A stretch of 32,505 nt of DNA from Candidatus Woesearchaeota archaeon (GCA_018221085.1 JAAOXZ010000033.1:1-32505); one strand, 5' to 3'. Positions 14,619 through 22,544 are shown, counted from the stretch's first letter. Made by a program: numbers and translations. Notes: a model not told the origin generated them from the sequence alone.

Positions 14619-14634
14619 TTAAATTTTAAGACTC

Positions 14635-14925
14635 ATGGTAAGAAGAATAGGTACTGCAAGGAGAAAAACAAGACAGAAGTTTAAACAGCACTTTAAAGAT
14701 AAAGGCAAGGTTCCGTTAAGCCGTTATTTCCAAGAATTTAAAACTGGAGAGAAGGTAGTCTTAAAAGCTAATTTAGCGGTTGCTAAAGGTATGTATTTCC
14801 CTCGTTTTCACGGTAAAACTGGTACCATTTCCGGAAAGAGAGGTTTTTGTTACCAAGTCGCCATTAAAGATGGTCGAAAACCAAAATTATTTAATGTTCA
14901 TCCTATTCACTTAAAAAAAGTATAA
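14635..14925 (+). CDS. rpl21e: Ribosomal protein eL21
   Basis: A 96-aa large-subunit protein. The start MVRRIGTARRKTRQKF is basic and typical. GEKVVLKANLAVAKGMYFPRFHGKTG is the eL21 core with the R-F-H-G-K-T-G signature, followed by YQVAIKDGRKPKLFNVHPIHLKK. Full length for archaea. It heads the conserved cluster eL21-rpoF-DUF655; only 6 nt separate it from rpoF. Confidence 0.96.
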   Translation: MVRRIGTARRKTRQKFKQHFKDKGKVPLSRYFQEFKTGEKVVLKANLAVAKGMYFPRFHGKTGTISGKRGFCYQVAIKDGRKPKLFNVHPIHLKKV

Positions 14926-14931
14926 TTTAAA

Positions 14932-15279
14932 ATGCCAAACCCACAATTTATTGAAGAAACCCCTGTAACGTTAGTTGATGTTCAAGAAGCACTTCAAGAG
15001 ATAGAAGAACGCGACAAAGAACTTAATTATCGTTCCAATAAGACTAAAGAATTTCTGGGTTTATTTACTCACGTTTCTAAAGAAAAGAAAGAAGAACTTT
15101 ACAAGAAACTAACTGATCTTAAATTAATTCGTTTGAAGGAAGCCCACATCATCAAAATTATTGACTTCCTACCTCTCACTTTAGAAGAATTGAAAGTGAT
15201 TCTCCAAGCTTATCCCGTCAGCATGCCTAAAAAAGACATGGAAAGTATTGTTGCGACAGTCAAAGAAGTGGCGGAATAA
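14932..15279 (+). CDS. rpoF: RNA polymerase subunit Rpb4/RpoF
   Basis: A 115-aa protein. The C-terminal HRDC-like half (LTDLKLIRLKEAHIIKIIDFLPLTLEELKVIL) is diagnostic of archaeal Rpb4, which pairs with RpoE to form the polymerase stalk. Position directly after eL21 matches the conserved archaeal order. No SD is evident in the 6-nt gap; coupling to eL21 is likely. Confidence 0.9.
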   Translation: MPNPQFIEETPVTLVDVQEALQEIEERDKELNYRSNKTKEFLGLFTHVSKEKKEELYKKLTDLKLIRLKEAHIIKIIDFLPLTLEELKVILQAYPVSMPKKDMESIVATVKEVAE

Positions 15280-15319
15280 AGCGTAATTTTTATTAACTAT
15301 TGAATAATACTAGAATAAA

Positions 15320-15886
15320 ATGGAAGAAAGAAATTTACCACCCCAACCAAAAGAAGAAAAAGCAGTTGTCTTAGACTACTTAGAACACGGCTATCCTTTT
15401 GATGCTAGCCCCGTCAAGTCTTCGATAGCTCAGGCTCTCGGTTTAGGACATTTAACTATTCTAGAATTGATTCCTAAGAAAGGTATTTTCTTACAACCTC
15501 ATGAAGAAGTTTACATTGGAGAAGGAAAAAGAGAACGGATCCATCATATTAAAGGTAGAATTTCTGCCGATAAATTAACCGCTACTGCCCAGAGCGAATT
15601 GAAACACGTTGTCGATAAAATTGTTTCTGATAACGAAGAGAAATACGTTAAGTTCTTTAACGAAGCTCAGCCTCTTTCCACTAGAATGCACCAGTTAGAA
15701 TTACTTCCTGGATTGGGGAAAAAACACATGTGGGAGATCATTGAAGCTCGTCGACAAAAACCCTTCGAGAATTTTGAAGACTTAAAGAACCGAGTTAAAC
15801 TCTTACCCGACCCTAAGATGATTGTAGTTAAAAGAATCGTCTCAGAATTAGAAGGCCACGAAAAGTATAAAATCTTTGTTGGTTAG
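15320..15886 (+). CDS. DUF655 family protein
   Basis: A 188-aa protein. The N-terminal part has AVVLDYLEHGYPFD and ALGLGHLTILELIPKKG; GEGKRERIHHIKGRI forms an S1/OB-like strand region. Residues about 130-185 contain a helix-hairpin-helix segment (HQLELLPGLGKKHMWEIIEA, followed by FENFEDLKNRVKLLPDPKM). DUF655 sits next to rpl21e-rpoF in many archaea. A nucleic-acid-binding role in RNA metabolism is inferred from HhH and context. Its stop abuts the convergent gene at 15887. Confidence 0.9.
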   Translation: MEERNLPPQPKEEKAVVLDYLEHGYPFDASPVKSSIAQALGLGHLTILELIPKKGIFLQPHEEVYIGEGKRERIHHIKGRISADKLTATAQSELKHVVDKIVSDNEEKYVKFFNEAQPLSTRMHQLELLPGLGKKHMWEIIEARRQKPFENFEDLKNRVKLLPDPKMIVVKRIVSELEGHEKYKIFVG

Positions 15887-16297
15887 TTACCGCCACTTCA
15901 TATCTTTCTGTTTCTCTTTCACTACATCTTTCATTCCGGATTCCGATGCCTTTCGTAATAGCTCTTTACCCACTTTTCTCAATCGCAAACCATTGATGTT
16001 AACATCAATTTCCAAAAAACTATATGCTTGTAGAATTCCATCTAATTGTTTAATCTGCTTGGATAAATTATCTGTTTTCAAACCGTCTTCTACAATTCCT
16101 TCTTCTTTAACCATACTTTTCATGGTTTCTAATTTCTTTACTAATTCCACTACATCAATTTCCTTCAAAGAAACCAGTACTGCACTTAAGTCTTGTTTTA
16201 CTTTAACATCTTCCGTTTCTTTTTCTTTAGCTAGCTTTAACTTCTGCCAGATCTTCCATTCATTAATCGCCATAGAACACATTAAAACTTTCTTCAT
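15887..16297 (-). CDS. Uncharacterised Lys/Glu-rich helical protein (136 aa)
   Basis: Family not recognised. Mostly helical with coiled-coil-like heptads (VLVSLKEIDVVELVKKLETM, NLSKQIKQLDGILQAYSFLE) and a basic end. The opposite strand also has an open frame, but that product is Ser/Phe-rich and overlaps DUF655, so this strand is preferred. A second possible start is MAINEWKIWQ, 8 codons in. The promoter would be the T-rich region after the DUF5684 gene. Confidence 0.5.
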   Translation of the reverse strand: MKKVLMCSMAINEWKIWQKLKLAKEKETEDVKVKQDLSAVLVSLKEIDVVELVKKLETMKSMVKEEGIVEDGLKTDNLSKQIKQLDGILQAYSFLEIDVNINGLRLRKVGKELLRKASESGMKDVVKEKQKDMKWR

Positions 16298-16319
16298 TAA
16301 AAAACTTTCTTTTTAATTA

Positions 16320-16354
16320 AAAGAAAAAAAAGAAAAAAAGGGCTTATTTGCCCC
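16320..16354 (-). terminator. Terminator overlapping the DUF5684 stop codon
   Basis: Minus strand GGGC (16350-16353), loop AAATAA containing the stop codon, GCCC (16340-16343), then a T-rich run to about 16320. The stem is short (4 bp), but the T-tract is long and may suffice in an archaeon. Confidence 0.55.
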
Positions 16355-16727
16355 ACGCCATTACACCAACAACAACTAAGTTTACTAGTGGTACTATTAA
16401 CAATACGCCCCACCAGCCAGGTTTTTTAATCGCTTCCGCAATTTTCCACCACATAAATACTAGCACTGCCATCAATGCCAAATTACCCATTAAAGGTATC
16501 AAGGGCAACAATACTGCCAGTGTTAACCAGCCAGGTAGACCGGCCATTTTAGTCATCAGGTAAACATTGGCTATTGGAATCCAAGCCAACCAGGCATTAT
16601 CGGTTTTGGTTTTTTTGGCAATAGTCATCAATGCGAAAGCAAAATAAATGTAGATTGCTATCATACCTACAAACCATGCCACAACAAAAGAACCCATTCC
16701 CATTAATCCAAACGGAGTTAAAGCCAT
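16344..16727 (-). CDS. DUF5684-like integral membrane protein
   Basis: A 127-aa protein with about four to five hydrophobic helices. NAWLAWIPIANVYLMTKMAG followed by a GLPGWL turn and KKPGWWGVLLIVPLVNLVVVG are the paired W-I-P/V-P-L-x-N motifs I associate with DUF5684. Function unknown. A strong SD AGAGGTGAT lies 5-6 nt before the ATG, and a TATA box (16763-16772) gives a leader of about 10-15 nt, one of few leadered single genes here. Confidence 0.75.
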   Translation of the reverse strand: MALTPFGLMGMGSFVVAWFVGMIAIYIYFAFALMTIAKKTKTDNAWLAWIPIANVYLMTKMAGLPGWLTLAVLLPLIPLMGNLALMAVLVFMWWKIAEAIKKPGWWGVLLIVPLVNLVVVGVMAWGK

Positions 16728-16815
16728 ATCATATCACCTCTACTAAAAACTATTATTGTTCGTTATATAAATCTTTTCCAAAAGCTTTTATAATTAATCT
16801 GCTTCTGAACTAAAT

Positions 16816-17820
16816 ATGGCTGAGATTAATTATACAAAATTAGAAGAGATACTAGAAGGTAAAAAAGAATTAGCTATCTTTACTCACACCCATCCCGATC
16901 CAGATTCTATCGGTTCTGCCTTAGGTATGCAATTATTATTAGAAGAACAATTTGGCATTAAAAGTGATATCTACTATCCTGGAAGGATTAGCAATCCCGA
17001 AAACAAAAGTTTAGTTAATCTAAATAATATTGAATTAAATCTTATTGAATCTTTTGATCCGAAAAAATACCATGGAGTTATCCTAGTCGATACTGCTAGA
17101 AGCGAATTAGTTCCGAAACCGTTGGTAATTGTAGATCATCATAAATTAGAAAAAAATAGAGTCAAGGCCCACTTAAAATATATCCGGCCGGTGGGGGCCT
17201 GTGTTACTTTGGTTTTAAAACTACTTTCTCATTATAAAATTGAATTAGATAAACAAAAACACGAACATATTATTACTGCCATGGCCCACGGCATTAGATC
17301 TGATACGGGCAAATTCACTTTAAATGTCGGAACAGAAGATGTCCTGGCTTATGCCGCCTTACATGAATCTATTAATTATGAATTATTAAGAAAAATTGAG
17401 AATCCCCTTAAGACCTCTGCTATGACAGACGCTTTAGCTAATGCCATCAAAGATCGAGAAGTTAAAAATAGTTATCTCATTTCCGGAACAGGAATCGTAG
17501 AAGAAAGCGATGCCATCCCCTTAGCTGCAGATTATTTATTGGATATGGAAGGTATTGAAACTACTATCATTTACGGCGTTGCTGATAACAGAATCCGATG
17601 TTCTATTAGAACTAAAAATTCCAATGTTAACGCTACCGAATTGGCGCAAGCTATTTTTAGCGAAACTCTGGCCGGCGGTAAAATAACTTCTGCTGGGGCT
17701 GATGTGCCTTTGGATTTTTTTAATGAACCAGAATGCGAAGATGAATTATATTCGTTAGTTAAGAAAATCATTCGAAAAAAAGTTTTTCGGGCCATCAAGA
17801 TCAAAGAAGACGAAGACTGA
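16816..17820 (+). CDS. DHH/DHHA1 phosphoesterase (NrnA-like)
   Basis: A 334-aa protein. Metal-binding motifs in order: THTHPDPDSIGSA at residues about 23-35 (motif I), LVDTAR (motif II), IVDHHK (the DHH motif) and AHGIRSDTGKF. A DHHA1 domain follows with IRCSIRTKNSNVNATELAQ and AGGKITSAGAD, where the usual Gly-Gly-His is replaced by Gly-Gly-Lys. Relatives degrade short oligonucleotides or dephosphorylate pAp or cyclic dinucleotides with Mn2+. Exact substrate unknown. TATA TTTTATAAT (16786-16794) is 21 nt before the ATG. Confidence 0.88.
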   Translation: MAEINYTKLEEILEGKKELAIFTHTHPDPDSIGSALGMQLLLEEQFGIKSDIYYPGRISNPENKSLVNLNNIELNLIESFDPKKYHGVILVDTARSELVPKPLVIVDHHKLEKNRVKAHLKYIRPVGACVTLVLKLLSHYKIELDKQKHEHIITAMAHGIRSDTGKFTLNVGTEDVLAYAALHESINYELLRKIENPLKTSAMTDALANAIKDREVKNSYLISGTGIVEESDAIPLAADYLLDMEGIETTIIYGVADNRIRCSIRTKNSNVNATELAQAIFSETLAGGKITSAGADVPLDFFNEPECEDELYSLVKKIIRKKVFRAIKIKEDED

Positions 17821-17827
17821 ATAGTTT

Positions 17828-19027
17828 TTAATTAAATTCAACTAATTTCTTTTGTTTTTCCATTTCCGTGAGGAGTTTACTCTCTTTTAATAACGATTGA
17901 ATATCAAAACCAAATTTTTTCTTTACTAATTCTTCGCAATATTTTAACATTAATGATTTAGAACCAAAAGTAATGGATTTTTCGTTTAAACTTTTACGCG
18001 TTGCTTCCCGACAAACCCATACACCCAAAGGCATATTATATTCTGGCGTAATAAATCGCAGCACTAAAGCACTGTGTTGTCTTTTTAATTCTTTCATTTT
18101 TTCTAGTACTGGTAACCGCGAAGCATAATATCCTCCCGCACATTCTTGGGCATAGCTTTTCCGACCATTAAAATTTTCGTAATCCGTAGAATAAAAAGTT
18201 CCTGTTTTGCTCCAAGGGTTGACTTTGTATTCTAAATAAGTTTCAAATAATTCAAAACTCCACACTTCTGGAAAAAACAACACCAAATAATAGTTCCCCC
18301 ATCCACCACCAAAATAAACTTGGAACTCTCCAACTTGAAGTCTTTTTACTTCCTCTCCGATCTTTTTCCCAACAGTATCATCAATACTAGTAATGCTCCA
18401 GCGAGTGGGCACTAATTTTCTGTTTTTCTTGATTCCTAAATTGCCCACCGAAATTAATTTACTTAAAAAATTTTCATCAAAACCCTTCTGGTATAAGTCC
18501 CATACTCCGGAAACCGCCTTTAAATCAATATCTGAAACAATTTTATCTACTTTAGAATTCACTTTAGTATTTTCCGTAATTCTGATCTTTCTTACTTTTC
18601 CTGCAGGTCCAAAAGGGATTATTTCACTTTCTTTTTCTAAGTGTAGTTTCGGTTTATCTGTTAGATTGATTTCCAATTCTACTGGCTTCGAAGCCATCCC
18701 CACTTCTTGACACACTTCTAAAATCTTGCTTTTTTGATTTAGTAGATCATGGACTCTCGCTTTTTGTTGAGAATTAACTAATCCATAACGCATGTTAGCA
18801 ATTTTATTAATGGAAAAATTACTCGCACTCCATTCTCTGGGCGCATCATAGATTCCGGTATTTTCAGAGAATTGCGGACTCAACACCCCCACATTAACAT
18901 ATGGATAACCAAAGCGACCAATAAAGGGTGCTGGACTACTGCCAAAAAAATCTTCTTTGAAACTTTTATTTAAATTGAATTCGGGGAACCGCTCTACTTC
19001 TTTATATTTCACTCTTTTTATTTGCAT
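17828..19027 (-). CDS. nreA: NreA-like DNA repair protein
   Basis: A 399-aa protein. GSSPAPFIGRFGYPYVNVGVL is the strongly conserved NreA N-terminal motif, with REWSASNFSINKIANMRYGL after it. FGPAGKVRKIRI and YFGGGWGNYYLVLFFPEVWSFE lie in the middle. The end EKQKKLVEFN fits a PCNA-interacting pattern (Q-x-x-L-x-x-F), as described for archaeal Nre proteins. NreA helps survive DNA damage through PCNA. TATA at 19049-19060 is 21 nt upstream of the ATG. Confidence 0.92.
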   Translation of the reverse strand: MQIKRVKYKEVERFPEFNLNKSFKEDFFGSSPAPFIGRFGYPYVNVGVLSPQFSENTGIYDAPREWSASNFSINKIANMRYGLVNSQQKARVHDLLNQKSKILEVCQEVGMASKPVELEINLTDKPKLHLEKESEIIPFGPAGKVRKIRITENTKVNSKVDKIVSDIDLKAVSGVWDLYQKGFDENFLSKLISVGNLGIKKNRKLVPTRWSITSIDDTVGKKIGEEVKRLQVGEFQVYFGGGWGNYYLVLFFPEVWSFELFETYLEYKVNPWSKTGTFYSTDYENFNGRKSYAQECAGGYYASRLPVLEKMKELKRQHSALVLRFITPEYNMPLGVWVCREATRKSLNEKSITFGSKSLMLKYCEELVKKKFGFDIQSLLKESKLLTEMEKQKKLVEFN

Positions 19028-19084
19028 GGGTTTTCACAATCTCCGCAATTTATATTAATTGTTATCTTCCACCCGTTAAAAACC

Positions 19085-19188
19085 GTAAGTACTATGTCTG
19101 CTTTGCCCATTGAGGCACACGGCGCTCATGAATTAATCAATAAAACCAAGCGCCGTAACTGTGCCGTGCAAGTTGACATAGTACTTAC
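19085..19188. mobile_element. Candidate MITE, 104 bp, with 14-bp TIRs and 8-bp TSD
   Basis: GTAAGTACTATGTC (19085-19098) and its exact reverse complement GACATAGTACTTAC (19175-19188) are the ends. TAAAAACC directly flanks both sides (19077-19084 and 19189-19196), as expected for an 8-bp target-site duplication. An inner stem GGCACA-CGGCGCT / AGCGCCG-TAAC-TGTGCC is more GC-rich than the surroundings. There is no coding capacity. It lies between the nreA and DHH promoters, 4 nt from the latter's TATA box. Confidence 0.75.
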
Positions 19189-19200
19189 TAAAAACCAAAC

Positions 19201-19210
19201 CTTTTAAAAG
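19201..19210 (+). promoter_or_regulatory. TATA box for the 19232 DHH gene
   Basis: CTTTTAAAAG ends 21 nt before the ATG, a leaderless arrangement. The MITE lies immediately upstream, in the zone where BRE or activator sites would be. Confidence 0.5.
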
Positions 19211-19231
19211 TACACAAAAAATTCTCTATTT

Positions 19232-20275
19232 ATGCTCACTAACAAACAAATCACCTTTATCCAAGAGGAATTAGCCACTGCTAAGAATCCTTTATTTCTC
19301 TTTGATGATGATCCCGATGGGTTATGCTCTTTTATTTTGATGTATAAAATCCACCGCGAAGGCCAAGGAACAGTAGTCAAAACCATCCCCCAAATTACTA
19401 ATCTTTTTTTAAGAAAAGTCCAAGAACGCAACCCCGATAAAATATTTATTTTAGATATGCCGATGGTGGATCAGGAATTTATCAACGCTGCTAAACGGCC
19501 TATCTTTTGGATTGACCATCATCAGCCCCTTGAACGGCAAAAAGTCCACTATTTCAATCCCAGAATAAAAAAACCCGAAGCTTATATCCCTACTACTCGC
19601 ATGGCTTATCAAATTAATCAAAATACTCAAGATTCGTGGTTAGCTATGGTTGGTTGTTTGGGTGATTATCATTTACCTGATTTCCATAAAGAATTTTCCG
19701 AACAATTTCCTAAGTTACTAAAAAAGAAAGTTACTATTGACGAAGCCATTTATCAAGAACCGATTGGTAAATTAGTCCGTGTTTTTTCTTTTCTTTTGAA
19801 GGGCCCCATTTATGAAGTTAATAAGTGTATCAAAATTCTCACTAGAATAAAATCTCCTTATGAAATTTTAGAGCAAGAAACTGCTCAAGGAAAATATCTT
19901 TACAAAAGATTTGAACGCATTGATGTTAAGTATCAAGCTTTATTACAGCAAGCTAAAAAACAATTAAACAAGAAAACTGACAAACCTTTCTTAATTTTTC
20001 CTTATGATGAACAAACCCAATCTTTTACTAGCGAATTATCTAACGAATTATTGCATCTTTATTCTCATAAAATAGTCATTGTAGCTCGGAAAAAATCCGG
20101 AGAGATGAAATGTTCTTTACGCAGTAGACACTTACCTGTGGCTCCAGCTTTGGAAAGGGCCCTAATTGGTATTGAAGGTTATGGTGGCGGTCACGAAATG
20201 GCGTGTGGAGCCTGTATTAAGGAAGAAGATTGGCAGCAATTCTTAATTAATTTTGAGAGGGAACTGAATGCTTAA
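19232..20275 (+). CDS. RecJ/GAN-like DHH nuclease
   Basis: A 347-aa protein. FLFDDDPDGLCSFILMY holds DHH motif I, ILDMPM motif II and FWIDHHQPLE the DHH triad. MVGCLGDYHLPDF is a further metal-site region. The C-terminal DHHA1 domain has KCSLRSRHLPVAPALERAL and GYGGGHEMACGACI, with the full Gly-Gly-Gly-His substrate motif. This matches archaeal RecJ-like/GAN single-strand exonucleases that work with the replication machinery or RNA turnover. The following membrane gene starts within its 3' end. Confidence 0.85.
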   Translation: MLTNKQITFIQEELATAKNPLFLFDDDPDGLCSFILMYKIHREGQGTVVKTIPQITNLFLRKVQERNPDKIFILDMPMVDQEFINAAKRPIFWIDHHQPLERQKVHYFNPRIKKPEAYIPTTRMAYQINQNTQDSWLAMVGCLGDYHLPDFHKEFSEQFPKLLKKKVTIDEAIYQEPIGKLVRVFSFLLKGPIYEVNKCIKILTRIKSPYEILEQETAQGKYLYKRFERIDVKYQALLQQAKKQLNKKTDKPFLIFPYDEQTQSFTSELSNELLHLYSHKIVIVARKKSGEMKCSLRSRHLPVAPALERALIGIEGYGGGHEMACGACIKEEDWQQFLINFERELNA

Positions 20276-20654
20276 ATTATTATTTTCTTTAGGTGGTTTT
20301 TTGGTGGGTTTACTACTTTCTTTTATTGCTCCAGAAGAATTAAAACCGGGAAAAAAATATTTTATATTAATTAAACGAATTTTATTCGTCATGCTTTTCT
20401 TTACTATTAATTTATTTCTTTACCAAGCCAATCAATACTTTTATCTGATTCCTTTTACTATCTTAGCCCTAGTACTGTTCGTTATAGAATTAAAAAATAG
20501 TTCTTGGCACTGGGAAGGTTTAAATTATTTAATTTTTATTGTTCCTTACTTTTTGAATACTGACTCTACTTTCCGTTTAGTACTACCTTCTTTACTTTTC
20601 TTATACGGACTCCCTGCTGGTACATTATTTAGGATAAAGAGAAAAAAATTATAA
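20268..20654 (+). CDS. Small integral membrane protein (128 aa)
   Basis: Family not recognised. Four hydrophobic helices at residues about 3-20, 35-52, 58-74 and 85-120, with Lys-rich ends (GKKYFILIKR, RIKRKK), so both ends are probably cytosolic. The ATG overlaps the DHH gene by 8 nt and GAGGGAACTG precedes it, supporting coupled translation. Confidence 0.65.
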   Translation: MLKLLFSLGGFLVGLLLSFIAPEELKPGKKYFILIKRILFVMLFFTINLFLYQANQYFYLIPFTILALVLFVIELKNSSWHWEGLNYLIFIVPYFLNTDSTFRLVLPSLLFLYGLPAGTLFRIKRKKL

Positions 20655-20676
20655 ACGCCCCCAACAAATAATTTAC

Positions 20677-21027
20677 ATGAATATCGTCACCATTGAAGAA
20701 GTCTATCGGAGAAAAGACCGGAAACTGAGAACTGGCAAACAGTATCCTGTCCTTGGAGAAGAAATTTCTTTCGCTGATAACAAAGAAAGAGTTGTCCCTT
20801 TAGTGGTGGAGAAACTGGTAAGTAAATTATTTATATACCTCAATCAACAGAAAAAAGAAGGAACTCTAGAGGATGCGGTATTTAATTCCAAAGACGAAAT
20901 TGAACAAATATTAACTTTGGTTGATGCCTTTGACGGGCCGGAATTTGATAAACGGATTAGTCCCCAATGTAAAAGAATAATTCAAGGACTAGAGTCTGTT
21001 TACAATGAATATAGTCAGAACTGGTAA
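20677..21027 (+). CDS. Uncharacterised protein (116 aa)
   Basis: Family not recognised. Soluble and charged, with predicted helices (RVVPLVVEKLVSKLFIYLNQ, DEIEQILTLVDAFDG). No membrane segment; one Cys. It follows the membrane gene by 22 nt and is probably cotranscribed with the DHH gene. Confidence 0.55.
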   Translation: MNIVTIEEVYRRKDRKLRTGKQYPVLGEEISFADNKERVVPLVVEKLVSKLFIYLNQQKKEGTLEDAVFNSKDEIEQILTLVDAFDGPEFDKRISPQCKRIIQGLESVYNEYSQNW

Positions 21028-21118
21028 ATCTCTTAATAAGTCAAAAAACAGACTGATATTTTATCTTATTTCTTCAGAAACCTTTAAAAATATCATCCGT
21101 AATTAACTATTAATTAAA

Positions 21119-21405
21119 ACGAGAGGGCCAGCTAGGCTGGGGGGTTAGCTCTCCCTTGTTACCATCAACGAGCTTTATGGTGGAGCCGAAGCCCAAGGAA
21201 GGGATAATTTTGTTTTGCTGGTCTTAAGCGTCTTTGCTGACGGTTTGTCCTTTGGGATGGACTTGTTGGGAACCAGGTCAGGCCGGGAACGGAGCAGCCT
21301 TAACTTTCAATCTTCATGTTCAAAGGGTCGCAAACTCGAGAAGCGTTTAAGGTTAAGCTGGTGAGGCTTTATTGTTTCGACTGCGGGCGTGCCCCTAAAC
21401 TCTTC
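21119..21405 (+). ncRNA. Archaeal SRP (7S) RNA
   Basis: The 5' Alu domain is recognisable: GGGCCAGCTAGGCTGGGGGG, then TTAGCTCTCC, a GTTACCATCA...TGGTGG hairpin and AGCCGAAGCCCAAGGAAGGG. The SRP54-binding helix 8 is at 21274-21299: CAGGTCAGG, CCG-GGAA-CGG tetraloop stem, AGCAGCC. The 5' GAGAGGG can pair with CCCCTAAACTC near 21392-21402 to form archaeal helix 1, so the ends are approximate. TATA-like CTTTAAAAATATC is at about 21081-21093. It is the RNA core of the signal recognition particle. Confidence 0.93.
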
Positions 21406-21426
21406 TTCTATCAAAACATTTAAATA

Positions 21427-21442
21427 CTATAGCGTTCTATAG
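21427..21442. promoter_or_regulatory. Operator-like CTATAG pair in the antitoxin promoter
   Basis: The palindromic hexamer CTATAG occurs at 21427-21432 and 21437-21442, four bases apart. It lies between TATA box ATTTAAATAC (21418-21427) and the ATG at 21449. This is the expected position for antitoxin autorepression. Confidence 0.5.
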
Positions 21443-21448
21443 CTTACT

Positions 21449-21667
21449 ATGGCAACCACCATTCAAGTTAGTCAAGAACTAGTTCAGGAATTAAAAAACC
21501 GAAAAATGTTTGATAATGAAAGTTATGAGGCAGTTATTTGGGATCTGATAGAAGACACTATGGAATTATCCGAAGAAACCAAGAGAGACCTTGAGGAATC
21601 AAGAGCCGAAATTAAAGCAGGAAAATTTTATACTTTGTCTCAAGTGAAAAAGAAATTAAATTTGTGA
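21449..21667 (+). CDS. RelB/VapB-like antitoxin
   Basis: A 72-aa protein. The N-terminus TTIQVSQELVQELKNRK is a ribbon-helix-helix-like DNA-binding start. The acidic middle (EDTMELSEETKRDLEESRAE) leads to AGKFYTLSQVKKKL, the C-terminal toxin-wrapping type seen in RelB-like antitoxins. TATA 21 nt upstream gives a leaderless message. It is followed 12 nt later by a RelE-type toxin whose SD overlaps this gene's stop. Confidence 0.75.
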   Translation: MATTIQVSQELVQELKNRKMFDNESYEAVIWDLIEDTMELSEETKRDLEESRAEIKAGKFYTLSQVKKKLNL

Positions 21668-21679
21668 GGGTGATTTATT

Positions 21680-21931
21680 TTGTACGAATTGATTTTTTCT
21701 GAAAAAGCTGTAAAACAATTAAATAAGTTGGAACTTCCCATACAAGAAAGGATTATCAAAGTTTTGAATAGGGTTAAATTTAGGCCAGAAGCACATGTTA
21801 AAAAATTAGTGGGAGATCCCGGTTGTAGCCTTAGAGTTGGAGATTATCGAGTAATCGTTGATATCGATAGAGGAATATTAGCTATTTTAGTCATTAAAAT
21901 TGACCATCGTAAAAAAGTTTATAAAAAATAA
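21680..21931 (+). CDS. relE: RelE/ParE-superfamily toxin
   Basis: An 83-aa protein. Typical RelE: YELIFSEKAVKQLNKLE start, IIKVLNRVKFRPEAHVKKLVG, then SLRVGDYRVIVDID and IKIDHRKKVYK. The basic residues and final Tyr are the mRNA-cleavage or ribosome-contact positions of RelE toxins. The start is TTG: GAGGGTGAT lies 6 nt upstream and no ATG fits. A weak start may keep toxin below antitoxin. The 3' end overlaps the opposing gene by 13 nt. Confidence 0.85.
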   Translation: MYELIFSEKAVKQLNKLELPIQERIIKVLNRVKFRPEAHVKKLVGDPGCSLRVGDYRVIVDIDRGILAILVIKIDHRKKVYKK

Positions 21932-22179
21932 GGTCCAACTTTCAAATAAAATAACTGCTCCCCACGCATCACCGTTTCTAAAACTCCTTTCTGCGCTAAC
22001 ATAACACCTATCTGAGAAAAATCTTCATAATCTAATTCCTTACGTAAATAATTTATTTGGAATGCTGGATCAGCATCTATAACTTTCTTAATCTTGGCTT
22101 CAAAGTAATGCCGGCTCATCATTCCTTCGTAAACATCTACTTTTTCTGCAATCGCTTCCAAAACTATTTCTGAATGCAT
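21919..22179 (-). CDS. Uncharacterised protein (86 aa)
   Basis: Family not recognised. Mixed helix and strand (IVLEAIAEKVDVYEGMMSRH, FEAKIKKVIDADPAFQINYL) and a hydrophobic end (QLFYLKVGPYFL). It overlaps the toxin gene's 3' end on the other strand by 13 nt. No clear promoter box was found within 30 nt. Confidence 0.5.
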   Translation of the reverse strand: MHSEIVLEAIAEKVDVYEGMMSRHYFEAKIKKVIDADPAFQINYLRKELDYEDFSQIGVMLAQKGVLETVMRGEQLFYLKVGPYFL

Positions 22180-22210
22180 TTCAATTTAGAACAAAATTTG
22201 ATTTATTAAC

Positions 22211-22543
22211 TTAATGAATTTCAAACTCTAACTGATCTCCGATTACATAGTTTGTTGGAGTTCCTAATTCTACTACATATTGTCCTTTTTTATCAGAATT
22301 CCATTTGGTAAATGGTTTAAAATTTTGTTTAATCTCTACAATTTTTTTATCAGCATCTAAGACCAATACATCAATTGGATAAAAAACAAAAAAGTTGTGT
22401 AATTTAATCTTCCTTTCCTGATTGAACATCATTACTAAATTCTTTCTCCTAGAAAACATCAACCCCCAACCTTGCGAGAAAATATTATTACAATAATTCT
22501 CTTTTTGACTTAAAATATTTTTCCTAGTTCGATTAATTATCAT
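22211..22543 (-). CDS. DUF192 family protein
   Basis: A 110-aa protein. GLMFSRRKNLVMMFNQERKI gives the DUF192 G-L-M/M-x-F core. FFVFYPIDVLVLDADKKIVEI and the C-terminal VVELGTPTNYVIGDQLEF complete the domain. The frame extends 9 codons further upstream, but ATG 22543 lies one base after the exchanger stop and is the natural start of a coupled gene. Function of DUF192 is unresolved; many members are exported, but no signal peptide is visible here. Confidence 0.85.
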   Translation of the reverse strand: MIINRTRKNILSQKENYCNNIFSQGWGLMFSRRKNLVMMFNQERKIKLHNFFVFYPIDVLVLDADKKIVEIKQNFKPFTKWNSDKKGQYVVELGTPTNYVIGDQLEFEIH

Positions 22544-22544
22544 C

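Noticed and set aside
15876-16316. Plus-strand 146-aa open frame
   Set aside because: Overlaps DUF655 and lies fully opposite the 136-aa minus frame, which has a more protein-like Lys/Glu/Val composition.
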